Origin: Megasphaera massiliensis | GTDB lineage: Bacteria > Bacillota > Negativicutes > Veillonellales > Megasphaeraceae | DNA: 36,614 nt | Assembly: GCF_000455225.1 (NCBI RefSeq) | Contig: NZ_HF954534.1 | Coordinates: 106,329-142,942 of the forward strand | Direction: 5' to 3' | Shown here: in pieces, positions 25,327-33,835 of the stretch | Layout of the letters: every line of letters begins with the position of its first letter | How positions within the stretch are numbered: the stretch's first letter is position 1 | Notes under the pieces: generated by a model | The model's input: only the letters and a program-made list of their open reading frames with translations | The model's database searches: none | Told to the model about the DNA's origin: nothing | Made by a program: the position numbers and the translations under genes

Positions 25327-26235
25327 TCAGCGATTTTTCAGCAGCCCCAATATCGTCTTTATAGACAAATAGGCGATGAGGACCGTGCCGCCGGCCAGGA
25401 ATTCAGCGCTGAGGACATTCGTAATGTCCGACGGGTACGATTTCGCATAGTGCAGCATGGCATTGGTAAAGGCCATGAAAGGGAAGCCTGTCGACCACCA
25501 GAGGAGGCTGAAAGTCCCTTTGACCATGTCGGTCAATACCGTAATCAAAAGAGGGATCGCCAGGAACAAACCGCAGTGCAGCAATAGGGTCGAAAAGGTA
25601 TCCGTCCCGAAGGTGGCCGTATAGTCGAGATAGGCCATGCCGAAAGGTGTCAGGAGGATCAAAAGGCCCGGCCCGAAATGCTTATCGAAGACGGCTTCTT
25701 TTAGGAAGAACATGACGCCGGCCATGCCGAGGCCCAGCCCGATGCTCAGGCTGAACAAGGTCAACTCCTGATATCCGAACAGCTTCAGACTGTTGCCGGC
25801 CACAGGAATCGTCAGCGGTGAAATAAGAATCAGCAGCCATGCCGGAGTCAAGCGGCTGATGTCCTGTTTCTCATGCATCCAGCGCCGCCACAAGAGAAAA
25901 ATACAGGCGAAAAGGGCCAATACCCCGATGACCCAAATCACGGCCGCCACCGGAAGCGACCAGGCTTCTACGATGGCCGCCAACAGTACCGACGCCATGC
26001 CGAAGGTAGCAAAAAAAGGCGCCCCTTCCGGACTCTTCCATCCAGCAAGAACCGCATCCGGCCGCCGGATTATCTTCCGTCCATAGCCGATAACCAGGCC
26101 TGCATAAATCACAGCCGCAACGATGCCGATACCCTCACCGATGGACGCCGGCAGCCCCCAAAGGACAGACGCCGCCATATAAGAAAAAGCCAGTCCGCAA
26201 TACCCCATGACAATAGAAAACACAGCTATATTCAT
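25327..26235 (-). CDS. TDT-family (TehA/SLAC1-like) transporter
   Basis: A 302-residue membrane protein with about ten hydrophobic helices and short loops, the layout of the tellurite-resistance/dicarboxylate transporter family. The N-terminus FSIVMGYCGLAFSYMAASVL matches the family's first helix, and the later pattern of small and aromatic residues (for example YLDYTATFGTDTFSTLLLHCG, GFPFMAFTNAMLHYA) agrees. Family members are anion channels or exporters of small organic acids or sulfite; the substrate here is unknown. It stands alone, with its 3' end facing the relB-relE terminator. Confidence 0.8.
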   Translation of the reverse strand: MNIAVFSIVMGYCGLAFSYMAASVLWGLPASIGEGIGIVAAVIYAGLVIGYGRKIIRRPDAVLAGWKSPEGAPFFATFGMASVLLAAIVEAWSLPVAAVIWVIGVLALFACIFLLWRRWMHEKQDISRLTPAWLLILISPLTIPVAGNSLKLFGYQELTLFSLSIGLGLGMAGVMFFLKEAVFDKHFGPGLLILLTPFGMAYLDYTATFGTDTFSTLLLHCGLFLAIPLLITVLTDMVKGTFSLLWWSTGFPFMAFTNAMLHYAKSYPSDITNVLSAEFLAGGTVLIAYLSIKTILGLLKNR

Positions 26236-26415
26236 ACCAATTCCCCCATATCAAAAACGCCGGCGCCGATCACGCCGACCAGTATATATCACTCATTATA
26301 GCGCATAATTATATCAGAACCAATACTTCGCCAACCATAGATTTCTTTATTTCCAATCGAGCCATCTGTATCCGCTCATCATGTAACTAAGGTAAGGAAC
26401 CTATAAAAACGGTCA

Positions 26416-26443
26416 TTGACTCTCATGGGGAGCGTGTTATTAT
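26416..26443 (+). promoter_or_regulatory. Promoter of the SHOCT protein gene
   Basis: TTGACT (26416-26421) and TATTAT (26438-26443) are 16 bases apart (ATTATA at 17). About 85 bases of leader follow to the ATG at 26531. Confidence 0.5.
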
Positions 26444-26530
26444 AAAAATGAGTTTTACGAATCGAAAGGCAGCAACTCCCAGCATAAGGATTCATCTGTC
26501 AAATTTTTTCCAAAAGAAGGGATTCTATTC

Positions 26531-27118
26531 ATGTCACATTTTAAAATTTTAGGAGGAGATTTTTCTAAAGAAACATCGCTTTTAACTACGTTCGGCTTGA
26601 TATTTCAGTTATCAGTCCCCAGGCCGGGATTCACGTTAAAATCCGATACCTATGAGCTGAAAAATAATATCGCCAAAGTTGAACAAATCACAGAGCAGAA
26701 TAAGGCGAAAGTCTTATCCAAGGCCGGGTGGACAACCTTAGGTGCCGTTGCCCTGGGGCCGGTCGGACTTCTTGCCGGCCTGATTTTTGGCGGAAATACC
26801 AAATACATATGCATGGCCGTGAAATTAAAAAGTGGCCAAGAATTTCTTGCTGAATGTGATTTACAAACCTATCAAAAATTTTATGACGCTTATTTAGAAA
26901 CCCGTCGCACAACCGAAGAGTCCTACGATGAAGATGTGGATGAGGACGAAGACATAGACGAATCAACAACTGCAGATGATTCGATACCTATGGACACATA
27001 CTCCGTTACCAAGGACCCGGCCGCCTTGCTCAAACAATTAAAAGAACTTAAAGACGAAGGAATTATTTCCGAAGATGAATATAGAACCAAAGCACGAAAA
27101 ATCTTTGATAATATCTGA
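26531..27118 (+). CDS. SHOCT-domain protein of unknown function
   Basis: A 195-residue protein. The N-terminal 60 residues are beta-rich; residues 56-80 hold a Gly/Leu-rich hydrophobic hairpin (WTTLGAVALGPVGLLAGLIF) that may touch a membrane; then comes a short beta segment (GQEFLAECDLQTYQKF), an acidic linker (SYDEDVDEDEDIDESTT), and a C-terminal SHOCT domain (LLKQLKELKDEGIISEDEYR). SHOCT motifs often cap proteins that form oligomers; no function is established. The start is supported by AAAAGAAGGG upstream. It is a single gene between two accessory blocks. Confidence 0.75.
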   Translation: MSHFKILGGDFSKETSLLTTFGLIFQLSVPRPGFTLKSDTYELKNNIAKVEQITEQNKAKVLSKAGWTTLGAVALGPVGLLAGLIFGGNTKYICMAVKLKSGQEFLAECDLQTYQKFYDAYLETRRTTEESYDEDVDEDEDIDESTTADDSIPMDTYSVTKDPAALLKQLKELKDEGIISEDEYRTKARKIFDNI

Positions 27119-27202
27119 CTCCATATCCAAGACATCTATTGCTTTTTCCCTCTTTATCGGGCATACTCAAAGTAATACCGACACTTAGAAAGGAGATTTC
27201 TT

Positions 27203-27478
27203 ATGACGGATCTTACTATCAACGTAGATGAAAAACTCAAAAAAGATGCCGAAGCCGTATTCAACCGTTTAGGGATGGATCTGCCTTCTGCCATTACCCT
27301 GTTTTTAAGAACCTCCGTCCGTTGCGACGGACTTCCTTTCGAAGGCAGAATAGAAGCCTTTAATGACGAAACCCTCGCCGCCATCGCCGAAGCCGAAGAA
27401 CTAAAGAATCATCCGGAAAAATTCAAGCACTACGACAGCGTCTCCGATTTGATGGAGGATCTGAACAAAGACGATTGA
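27203..27478 (+). CDS. RelB/DinJ-family antitoxin without adjacent toxin
   Basis: A 91-residue antitoxin. Residues 1-50 (TDLTINVDEKLKKDAEAVFN, then RLGMDLPSAITLFLRTSVRC) are a RelB/DinJ ribbon-helix-helix domain; the acidic tail ends VSDLMEDLNKDD. AAAGGAG precedes the ATG. No toxin frame follows before the terminator at 27523, so it is an orphan. It may act in trans on another locus or be a remnant. It is only distantly like the RelB at 24628. Confidence 0.9.
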   Translation: MTDLTINVDEKLKKDAEAVFNRLGMDLPSAITLFLRTSVRCDGLPFEGRIEAFNDETLAAIAEAEELKNHPEKFKHYDSVSDLMEDLNKDD

Positions 27479-27522
27479 CACGTCATACAAGCAATAAAGA
27501 CCCCGGTTTTCCATCATCATAA

Positions 27523-27561
27523 AAAAAATGGCAGTCCCAGATTAAGGGGCTGCTATTTTTT
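27523..27561 (+). terminator. Terminator after the orphan relB
   Basis: An imperfect stem pairs AAAAATGGCAGTCCC with GGGGCTGCTATTTTT around a short loop, ending in TTTTTT. Confidence 0.75.
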
Positions 27562-27644
27562 CGTCCAGTCATATTATATAGATAAATTCGAGAATCTCGA
27601 TTCCGTTGAAAACACCTCTATCAAAAACCAATTGGCGAGGTCAA

Positions 27645-27688
27645 TGAAGGAAAACGGCAGCCCCCATAAAGGCTGCCGTTTTCCTTCA
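27645..27688. terminator. Long perfect hairpin at the 3' end of the AAA/nuclease-fold gene
   Basis: An 18-bp perfect inverted repeat (27645-27662 with 27671-27688; core ACGGCAGCC and GGCTGCCGT) closes on an 8-base loop. It lies 13 bases after the minus-strand gene stop. The T run is short, so termination is likely but not certain. Confidence 0.7.
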
Positions 27689-27701
27689 AAACTCAGTCAT
27701 C

Positions 27702-29366
27702 TCACTTCACGACGACATACACTTTTTTCCCACAAAAGGCAATGCCATATTTCCATACCATCGAGATGCCACGCTGTTCAAAAGCTGTTTCATATTTTCG
27801 ATCTTCAATCTGCTGTAAGGCTTCTTTTGCTTTTTCTTCTAACTGTTTTTCCCCATCGGCACTCTTAAATTCCATGATGACACCGGCCTTTAAAAGATCT
27901 TTCGGAAAAATGGCCAGGTCAAACCGCCCATACCCGCTTTCATGATTCGATTCAACAACATAGTCTTTTCCTAAAAACAAGGCCGTCATCCCCAACATGA
28001 ATCCGTGATAAAAACTTTCTTTATTAGCAGTATCGTACGTACTGGCAAAACAAATGAGAATCCGCTGAAACTGATAAGAGAAGTCAGCGCCCTTCCCGTT
28101 CAGCAATAAATCGAAAAGCCCGTCAAAGGTATCCCGATCTGCCCCTTCGGCCAAAGAATTCAAAATCTCCATACTATACACTCGTTTAATTTCTTCATTG
28201 GGGATGCGCAGTGAATACCGCTCATAACTGGTCTGTACATCGGAAGCTACCGTTAAATAACCCGTTGTAAGCAACAGCGTGTAGAGTGCACTTTGGTCCT
28301 GGCCGATTCGTTCATAAACGACACCTTCATTCAAACTGACAGATATCGGCTCGTCATGTAAAAGTCCCTGCAATGACTTGATACGCAAGTAATCAGCGTG
28401 GGAAAGGAGCTCCCGCAGGATGGCGTTATTCGACGTGTTAATCCAATATGGCATAGGAATACAGTGATGGTTGATATAATTGATGACCGACCATGGATTA
28501 TAGATTTCACTGGTTCCAATACGGTATCCATCATACCAATTTTGTAATTCCGGAAGGGCTGAGGTAATGTTCAGTTCAGCAGCCATATTTGCGACTTCTC
28601 CGGGCGTAAATCCAAAAACATCGCTATAGGTATCACTCAATACAGAGCATACCTCTAAATTATTTAATCCGCTGAAAACACTTTCTTTGGCAATGCGAAG
28701 TACCCCGGTCAGAACGGCAAAATCGAGGACGGGATTGGTTTTTAAGGCACTGCCTAAAAACAGGCGCATAAAGGCCATGCATTCCGTATAAAAGCCACAT
28801 TCCCAAGCCTGCTGAATGGGAGCATCATATTCATCGATCAGCAGAATGACCGGCTTTTGGTAATAAGCTTCCATGATTTCCATCAATCGCGTCAAAGACC
28901 CGGCCAATTCATTTTCCGTCGCCTCTCGTTTGATGATACGATAAAAATCCGCTTTCATCTCATCATCGATATCGTCGCTGTCGCAAAGATATTGATACCG
29001 CAGATACAGCCTCCGCAGAAAGAGCCCCCATTGATCCAGCATGCTCTCCCAAGACAAGTTTTTTAAATCTTTCAGCGATATAAAAATGACCGGGCAAGCG
29101 CCTTGGTACTTCATATATTCCGACCCGGCTTTTCCAATATCGAGTTCTGAAAACAAGTCTTGACTGTCCGTTTTTTTATCGACAGAAAAGAAGTATTCCA
29201 GCATGCTCATAGTCAGAGTTTTACCAAAGCGGCGAGGGCGGGTAATCAAGGTGACGTCTCCGTGGCGGTCGATGAGCTGACGGATAAAATCGCTCTTATC
29301 GACAAAATAATAGTTCTCGCGAACTTTTTTAAAGTCTTCAACACCAATCGGCATCGCTCTGTTCAT
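27702..29366 (-). CDS. AAA ATPase with PD-(D/E)XK nuclease-fold domain (AAA_9/PDDEXK_9)
   Basis: About 554 residues. The N-terminus (PIGVEDFKKVRENYYFVDKS) and RPRRFGKT (residues 43-50, Walker A) mark the AAA_9 family; Walker B is PVILLIDEYDAPIQQA near residue 175. A helical middle follows, and the C-terminus carries GYGRFDLAIFPKD and GVIMEFKSADGE, the Asp and Glu-x-Lys of a PD-(D/E)XK nuclease fold. Such genes occur in many copies in gut anaerobes; a link to mobile elements or defence is suspected, not proven. The ATG at 29366 is preferred because AGGAGG lies eight bases upstream; the earlier GTG at 29375 overlaps that site. It has its own promoter. Confidence 0.88.
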   Translation of the reverse strand: MNRAMPIGVEDFKKVRENYYFVDKSDFIRQLIDRHGDVTLITRPRRFGKTLTMSMLEYFFSVDKKTDSQDLFSELDIGKAGSEYMKYQGACPVIFISLKDLKNLSWESMLDQWGLFLRRLYLRYQYLCDSDDIDDEMKADFYRIIKREATENELAGSLTRLMEIMEAYYQKPVILLIDEYDAPIQQAWECGFYTECMAFMRLFLGSALKTNPVLDFAVLTGVLRIAKESVFSGLNNLEVCSVLSDTYSDVFGFTPGEVANMAAELNITSALPELQNWYDGYRIGTSEIYNPWSVINYINHHCIPMPYWINTSNNAILRELLSHADYLRIKSLQGLLHDEPISVSLNEGVVYERIGQDQSALYTLLLTTGYLTVASDVQTSYERYSLRIPNEEIKRVYSMEILNSLAEGADRDTFDGLFDLLLNGKGADFSYQFQRILICFASTYDTANKESFYHGFMLGMTALFLGKDYVVESNHESGYGRFDLAIFPKDLLKAGVIMEFKSADGEKQLEEKAKEALQQIEDRKYETAFEQRGISMVWKYGIAFCGKKVYVVVK

Positions 29367-29397
29367 CGCGCTCACCTCCTACAGTTCTCTTATTCTC

Positions 29398-29426
29398 ATT
29401 ATAAGCGAAGGTACTACACCTGTCTA
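29398..29426 (-). promoter_or_regulatory. Promoter of the AAA/nuclease-fold gene
   Basis: On the minus strand, TAGACA (29421-29426) and a perfect TATAAT (29398-29403) are 17 bases apart, about 30 bases before the start. Confidence 0.7.
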
Positions 29427-29510
29427 CAATAAGCCCACTTATACCGTCCGCCCCACCGCTTCGGCTTCATCTGATTCCGGAGTACTGCCATCCGCTGTCA
29501 TCACCGGCAA

Positions 29511-32500
29511 CTATACGCGTTCCTGTAGTTTCTGAATTTTCTCTTCGTAAAGCTTCCACAAAGCCATTTTGAGGTTCGGCCAATACTTGAGACCACTGAC
29601 TCCCGGATTCTTTTTCCGGTATTCTTTGACGTGAGATGCTTCTCGCAAGGCATCTTGATTATCCTGTTTGTCATCCGGATCTTTGGTGATGTCAAAGGTT
29701 TCAACGTAGTAATCCAAGACCTCGGGTTCAACACACCACTCTTCAGCAAAGTCATCGATGAGCCGCATCCGTTCTTTGTCGACCCGTTCATTAAGGACGT
29801 CGGCAAAATTGCGGTTCACAAAGTCGACCGGCCGTTCCTGATATTCCTGCCAAATCCCTTCCAAGATAGCGGCTCTCACGGGGTTGGTCTTGCGGAACCG
29901 CGTGATTTCGGCATTGATTTCGGCAAAGAGCTGGCGGTTACGGTCCGAATCTTCGAGGATGAGGGCACTTTCGTCGCCGCGAGCCGCTTCCATCAGTTTT
30001 AAAATATAGTCTTCATCGATCTGATCGCGGTGGCAGCAGCGAAGGTCGTAGTTGATGGCCAAATTGACTTCCGGATCGTCGCCATTGTCTCTGCCTTTGA
30101 GTTCCTCTTTGACGTTGTTGAACTTGCCGTTATAGGCTTCAATCGTCTCTTCATCGATGCCGTAATCCCTTGCGAGGTCCTTTTCCTGATAATCAGAATA
30201 GACCTGCAAATCGGCGTAAGCATTGTCGAATTCCCGATAGGCTTTTAAGAAGCTGAGCTTTTCTTTCCGACTCATGGTATCGACAGCTTCCGGTGTCGGC
30301 GCTAATCGGCGAATCCGCTTAAGGGCCTCTACAAACCGGTCTTCCGCCTCAGCCCAGGTCGGCGCCTGTACATAGGAGCCGCCGCCACTGGAATAGAGGG
30401 TCATAGCCGCATCGACGGCTTCCTTAAATAGGGCCGGCACCTGAAAAGTGACGATCTGACCGAATCTCTTCTGCTTGTCAAACAATCGATTGGTCCGTGA
30501 AAAAGCCTGAATGATGCCGTACGATTTCATAGGCTGGCGGTCGATGAACAGCGTCGAAAGGGACGGCGCATCAAAACCGGTCAGCAGCCGGTCGACGACG
30601 ATGACGATATCCAGTTGCTCGTCCCGGACCTGATACTTGCGCTTCTTGCGAGCCAGTCGGTCATTGACATTGCTGTTATAGGCATCAAGCTGTTCCAGCG
30701 TAAACTGTGTACCGAACATGGTATTGTAGTCGGTCATGGCTTCTTTCATCCGGTCCTGATTAAAGGTATCGCCTTCCTTATTTTCACCGACGGAGTAAGT
30801 GATGGCGACCTTAGGGAAATCCGAAAGCTGCCGCCGAGTCGCGTCGTGAACGAAAATGCCGTCGATCTTCCGATCTTTAACAGCCCGGAACAACTGGTAA
30901 TAGCGCTGGGCCTGCTTGATAGAACTCGTCGTCAAGATGGCCCCGTAAGTCTTGCCCCGGCCCCGATCAAGGCCCAATTTTCCGGCCGACCGGTTGATGA
31001 TAAAATTGATGACCTGGAGCATATGCTGCTCATCTTCATAGACCTTGGGAATGACCTTGCCCTTGATGAGAGCCCGTTCCACTCCGGCGTCATCCCCTTG
31101 AATAGAAATGCCGTTTTCGGCGGCCAAGGTTTCCATATCGAAGGTATTCTGGTATTCCACCTGAAAGCCGAGAACGGCTTCGTCGTGCAAAGCTTCCTTG
31201 ATGGTATATGCATGGAGGCGCTTACCGTACTGTTCTTCCGTCGTCGCCGGCAAGTCGCCTGCCGTATTTTTGGCATCTTCGCTGAAAATGGGCGTCCCCG
31301 TAAAACCGTACCACAAAGGCGACGTAAAATAGCGATTCAATTCCCGCTGAGCCTCAGCCGATACGGCGCGATGGCATTCATCGACGACGAAGACCGGCCG
31401 CAGAGCGTGCAGCTTTTCATAAGGCTTCGAGCCTTTGGGATACCGCTTCATGACGTTCTGTAGTTTCTGAATCGTCGTGACCAAGACGTCGCCCTTATCA
31501 GACTGTAATTTTTTGACCAAGTCGCGGCTGTTGTCGGTCTCACTGACGTCGATCGTATCGTAGGCGGCATAGGCCTGAAAAGCCCCGGTCGTCTGATTGT
31601 CCAAATCGCGGCGGTCGACGACGAAGACAACCTTCTTGATGCTGGGAATCTGGCTCAAGTAGCGGGCCGCCTTATAAGACGTCAAGGTCTTGCCCGACCC
31701 CGTCGTATGCCAGATGTAGCCAGATTGGGTGCCGCCGTCGGTATTCGGATTGACGGCCCTGCGAATGGCACGGATGGCGTGAATCTGGTACGGGCGCAGC
31801 AGGATCAAGGCCTTACGTTCACTGTCCAGGACCGTATATTGAGACACCATTTGATGGGCTTCCGGAATGGATAAGACGGCTTTCGCAAAGGAAAGGTAGT
31901 CCGTCACCGGCCGATTGGCTTCATCGAGCCACGTCGAGAGAAATTTTTCATTGAGCTCACTTTCAGAAGCCGTGGCAATGTAGCGCGTATCGGCAGCGTT
32001 GGAGACGACGAACATCTGCAGCGTCGAGAAGATATCCTGGAAGGCATTTTCTTTGAGGTACTGCTTGATTTGGCGGAACCCGTCCATATAAGGATGACTG
32101 CGGTTTTTCAGCTCGATGTGAATCATAGGCAGGCCGTTGATCAACAAGGTCACGTCGCCGCGGCGGTCGCGGTTCATGGCTTCCTTGCGGAGGAAACGAA
32201 TCTGATGGACGACTTCATAGACCGACGAGCCTCCGGCAATATCGGCCCGTTTGAAAACGACTGGGTAGACCCGTCCCAAGGAAGCATCTTCGCGCTGAAT
32301 CATGACCCGGACGACGCCGTTCTCACCGATGAGCCAGACGGCAGCGTCATAAAAAGACGTGAACCGAAGTTGGTTCTGCACCTGCAAAAATTCGTTATCC
32401 GTCAGAGGATGAGCGTCGAAAATCTCTTTATTGTTCTGAACTAAAATGCGGCGAAAATTATCCCATAAGTCGTCAAAGCTGCGGATATCGTCACGAAACG

Positions 32501-32582
32501 TCCACTGGGACTTCCCTTCCGTCAGCTGACGAATCAGCTTCTCTTCAATACTGGCTTCCGATTCAAAGGATGTCATGGTCAT
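29511..32582 (-). CDS. hsdR: Type I restriction enzyme, R subunit
   Basis: A 1023-residue HsdR that cuts DNA after translocating it. The N-terminal nuclease has Asp143 (RGDVTLLINGLPMIHIELKN) and Glu157-x-Lys159. The SF2 motor has TTGSGKT (residues 293-299), VVDRRDLDNQTTGAF (motif Ia), DECH (401-404), TGTPIF (motif III) and DRLLTGFDAP with QAFSRTNR (motifs V and VI). The C-terminus (YWPNLKMALWKLYEEKIQKL) should bind the methylase. AAAGGAG precedes the first ATG; an ATG six bases on is possible. It is the last gene of the operon, ten bases after hsdS. All motifs are intact, so it is probably active. Confidence 0.97.
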   Translation of the reverse strand: MTMTSFESEASIEEKLIRQLTEGKSQWTFRDDIRSFDDLWDNFRRILVQNNKEIFDAHPLTDNEFLQVQNQLRFTSFYDAAVWLIGENGVVRVMIQREDASLGRVYPVVFKRADIAGGSSVYEVVHQIRFLRKEAMNRDRRGDVTLLINGLPMIHIELKNRSHPYMDGFRQIKQYLKENAFQDIFSTLQMFVVSNAADTRYIATASESELNEKFLSTWLDEANRPVTDYLSFAKAVLSIPEAHQMVSQYTVLDSERKALILLRPYQIHAIRAIRRAVNPNTDGGTQSGYIWHTTGSGKTLTSYKAARYLSQIPSIKKVVFVVDRRDLDNQTTGAFQAYAAYDTIDVSETDNSRDLVKKLQSDKGDVLVTTIQKLQNVMKRYPKGSKPYEKLHALRPVFVVDECHRAVSAEAQRELNRYFTSPLWYGFTGTPIFSEDAKNTAGDLPATTEEQYGKRLHAYTIKEALHDEAVLGFQVEYQNTFDMETLAAENGISIQGDDAGVERALIKGKVIPKVYEDEQHMLQVINFIINRSAGKLGLDRGRGKTYGAILTTSSIKQAQRYYQLFRAVKDRKIDGIFVHDATRRQLSDFPKVAITYSVGENKEGDTFNQDRMKEAMTDYNTMFGTQFTLEQLDAYNSNVNDRLARKKRKYQVRDEQLDIVIVVDRLLTGFDAPSLSTLFIDRQPMKSYGIIQAFSRTNRLFDKQKRFGQIVTFQVPALFKEAVDAAMTLYSSGGGSYVQAPTWAEAEDRFVEALKRIRRLAPTPEAVDTMSRKEKLSFLKAYREFDNAYADLQVYSDYQEKDLARDYGIDEETIEAYNGKFNNVKEELKGRDNGDDPEVNLAINYDLRCCHRDQIDEDYILKLMEAARGDESALILEDSDRNRQLFAEINAEITRFRKTNPVRAAILEGIWQEYQERPVDFVNRNFADVLNERVDKERMRLIDDFAEEWCVEPEVLDYYVETFDITKDPDDKQDNQDALREASHVKEYRKKNPGVSGLKYWPNLKMALWKLYEEKIQKLQERV

Positions 32583-32592
32583 ACATCTCCTT

Positions 32593-33825
32593 TTAGATGA
32601 ATAAATTTTGAAGCATGAATTTCTTTAATGTCTGTAACTGGTCTAACTTACGTTGATGAAGGGTGATGAGATCGTCAATTTTTTGAAAATACAGTCCGAT
32701 TTGTTTTTGTTCTCCTAGTCTAGGAAAAACAAACGACATCTTTCCAATCTGTTTAAAATTTAGTCCTTGCCGAGCTCCACCCGCCTGACTTTCCTCGATT
32801 TTAGTCTGACCTATATCAGAAGCTAGATTCATCTGTATAAATTTTGAATTGTATTCATTAACTGGTCTGATGATACAAACATGCTGATTAACATTAGCAC
32901 GCTTCGCTAGTGTATATACAGCACTTCTACCTATTGAAGCCCCTGTAATATTTAACAAAATATCGTCTTTATAGACTCTGGAATTACTCATAGCCTCATC
33001 AGTAGCAAAATCAATATATACTACATCAGATAAATCGACTTTATCATTATTAATGTTCTGAGATCTAATTAAAGGAATGCCAGATTCTTTATAAGCTTTC
33101 ACCCCACCAAGTGGTGTTTTTCCACTTCCTATTTTCAAGGTAATTTCTGATAACTTACGCTGTTCCCAATCGCCCGTAAAGCCCTTTAAGCGAATCTTAG
33201 GCACGGTCTCCCCCTTTGCCGGAAACATGTTTTGCAGGAAGTACTTCTTCAGCGTCTTCACCTGGTCCAGCTTACGCTGATGAAGGGTAATGAGCATATC
33301 TATTTTCCTGAGATAATCTCCAATTTTCTTTTGTTCATCTAAGGCAGGAACTCGTGTCAATTCCTTTAAAAAGAATTTCTCATCTAATTTATTTGATGAA
33401 GTATACGATATTTCAATGCACCGTTGTAATTTAGGGAACATTATATTTTCTAGGTTAATATAGTACTTCCAAAAACTTAAATCATATGGGGTTATATGTT
33501 TATATATTGGGAATAGTTCCGAAATAACGCCGTCACCAATATCATTTGCTACAAATCGACCAATTTTAAATTCATTATTTGAATGTCCTTCAAAAGCAAT
33601 ATCCCCTAACCTTAAGACGTACGTCCTTGTATCTATATTATTTGACGTTACCTTATTAGCTTCCTGGTAATACATTTTGGCAACAGATATCCATTTTGTT
33701 TTATCAAATTGTCCATTATTTCTTTCCATTCTTCGCTTAAATAAATCACCAAATTTTCGCACTTCCCAATCATCACTAAAGCCTTCAAATCGGACAGCCG
33801 GCCTTTTCTTTTCTTCTTTTATCAT
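32593..33825 (-). CDS. hsdS: Type I restriction enzyme, specificity subunit HsdS (two TRDs)
   Basis: About 410 residues in two similar halves, each a target recognition domain followed by a conserved helix. TRD1 is about residues 17-160 and TRD2 about 217-368. The two spacer helices are almost identical (IDMLITLHQRKLDQVKTLKK near 175 and IDDLITLHQRKLDQLQTLKK near 383) and fix the distance between the two half-sites of the DNA target. The TRD DNA is clearly more AT-rich than the flanking genes and the helix repeats, as expected for swapped cassettes. The ATG at 33825 has GAGGTG six bases upstream; the ATG at 33843 would overlap the hsdM end. The target sequence cannot be read from the protein. 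Confidence 0.95.
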   Translation of the reverse strand: MIKEEKKRPAVRFEGFSDDWEVRKFGDLFKRRMERNNGQFDKTKWISVAKMYYQEANKVTSNNIDTRTYVLRLGDIAFEGHSNNEFKIGRFVANDIGDGVISELFPIYKHITPYDLSFWKYYINLENIMFPKLQRCIEISYTSSNKLDEKFFLKELTRVPALDEQKKIGDYLRKIDMLITLHQRKLDQVKTLKKYFLQNMFPAKGETVPKIRLKGFTGDWEQRKLSEITLKIGSGKTPLGGVKAYKESGIPLIRSQNINNDKVDLSDVVYIDFATDEAMSNSRVYKDDILLNITGASIGRSAVYTLAKRANVNQHVCIIRPVNEYNSKFIQMNLASDIGQTKIEESQAGGARQGLNFKQIGKMSFVFPRLGEQKQIGLYFQKIDDLITLHQRKLDQLQTLKKFMLQNLFI

Positions 33826-33835
33826 TTTATACACC

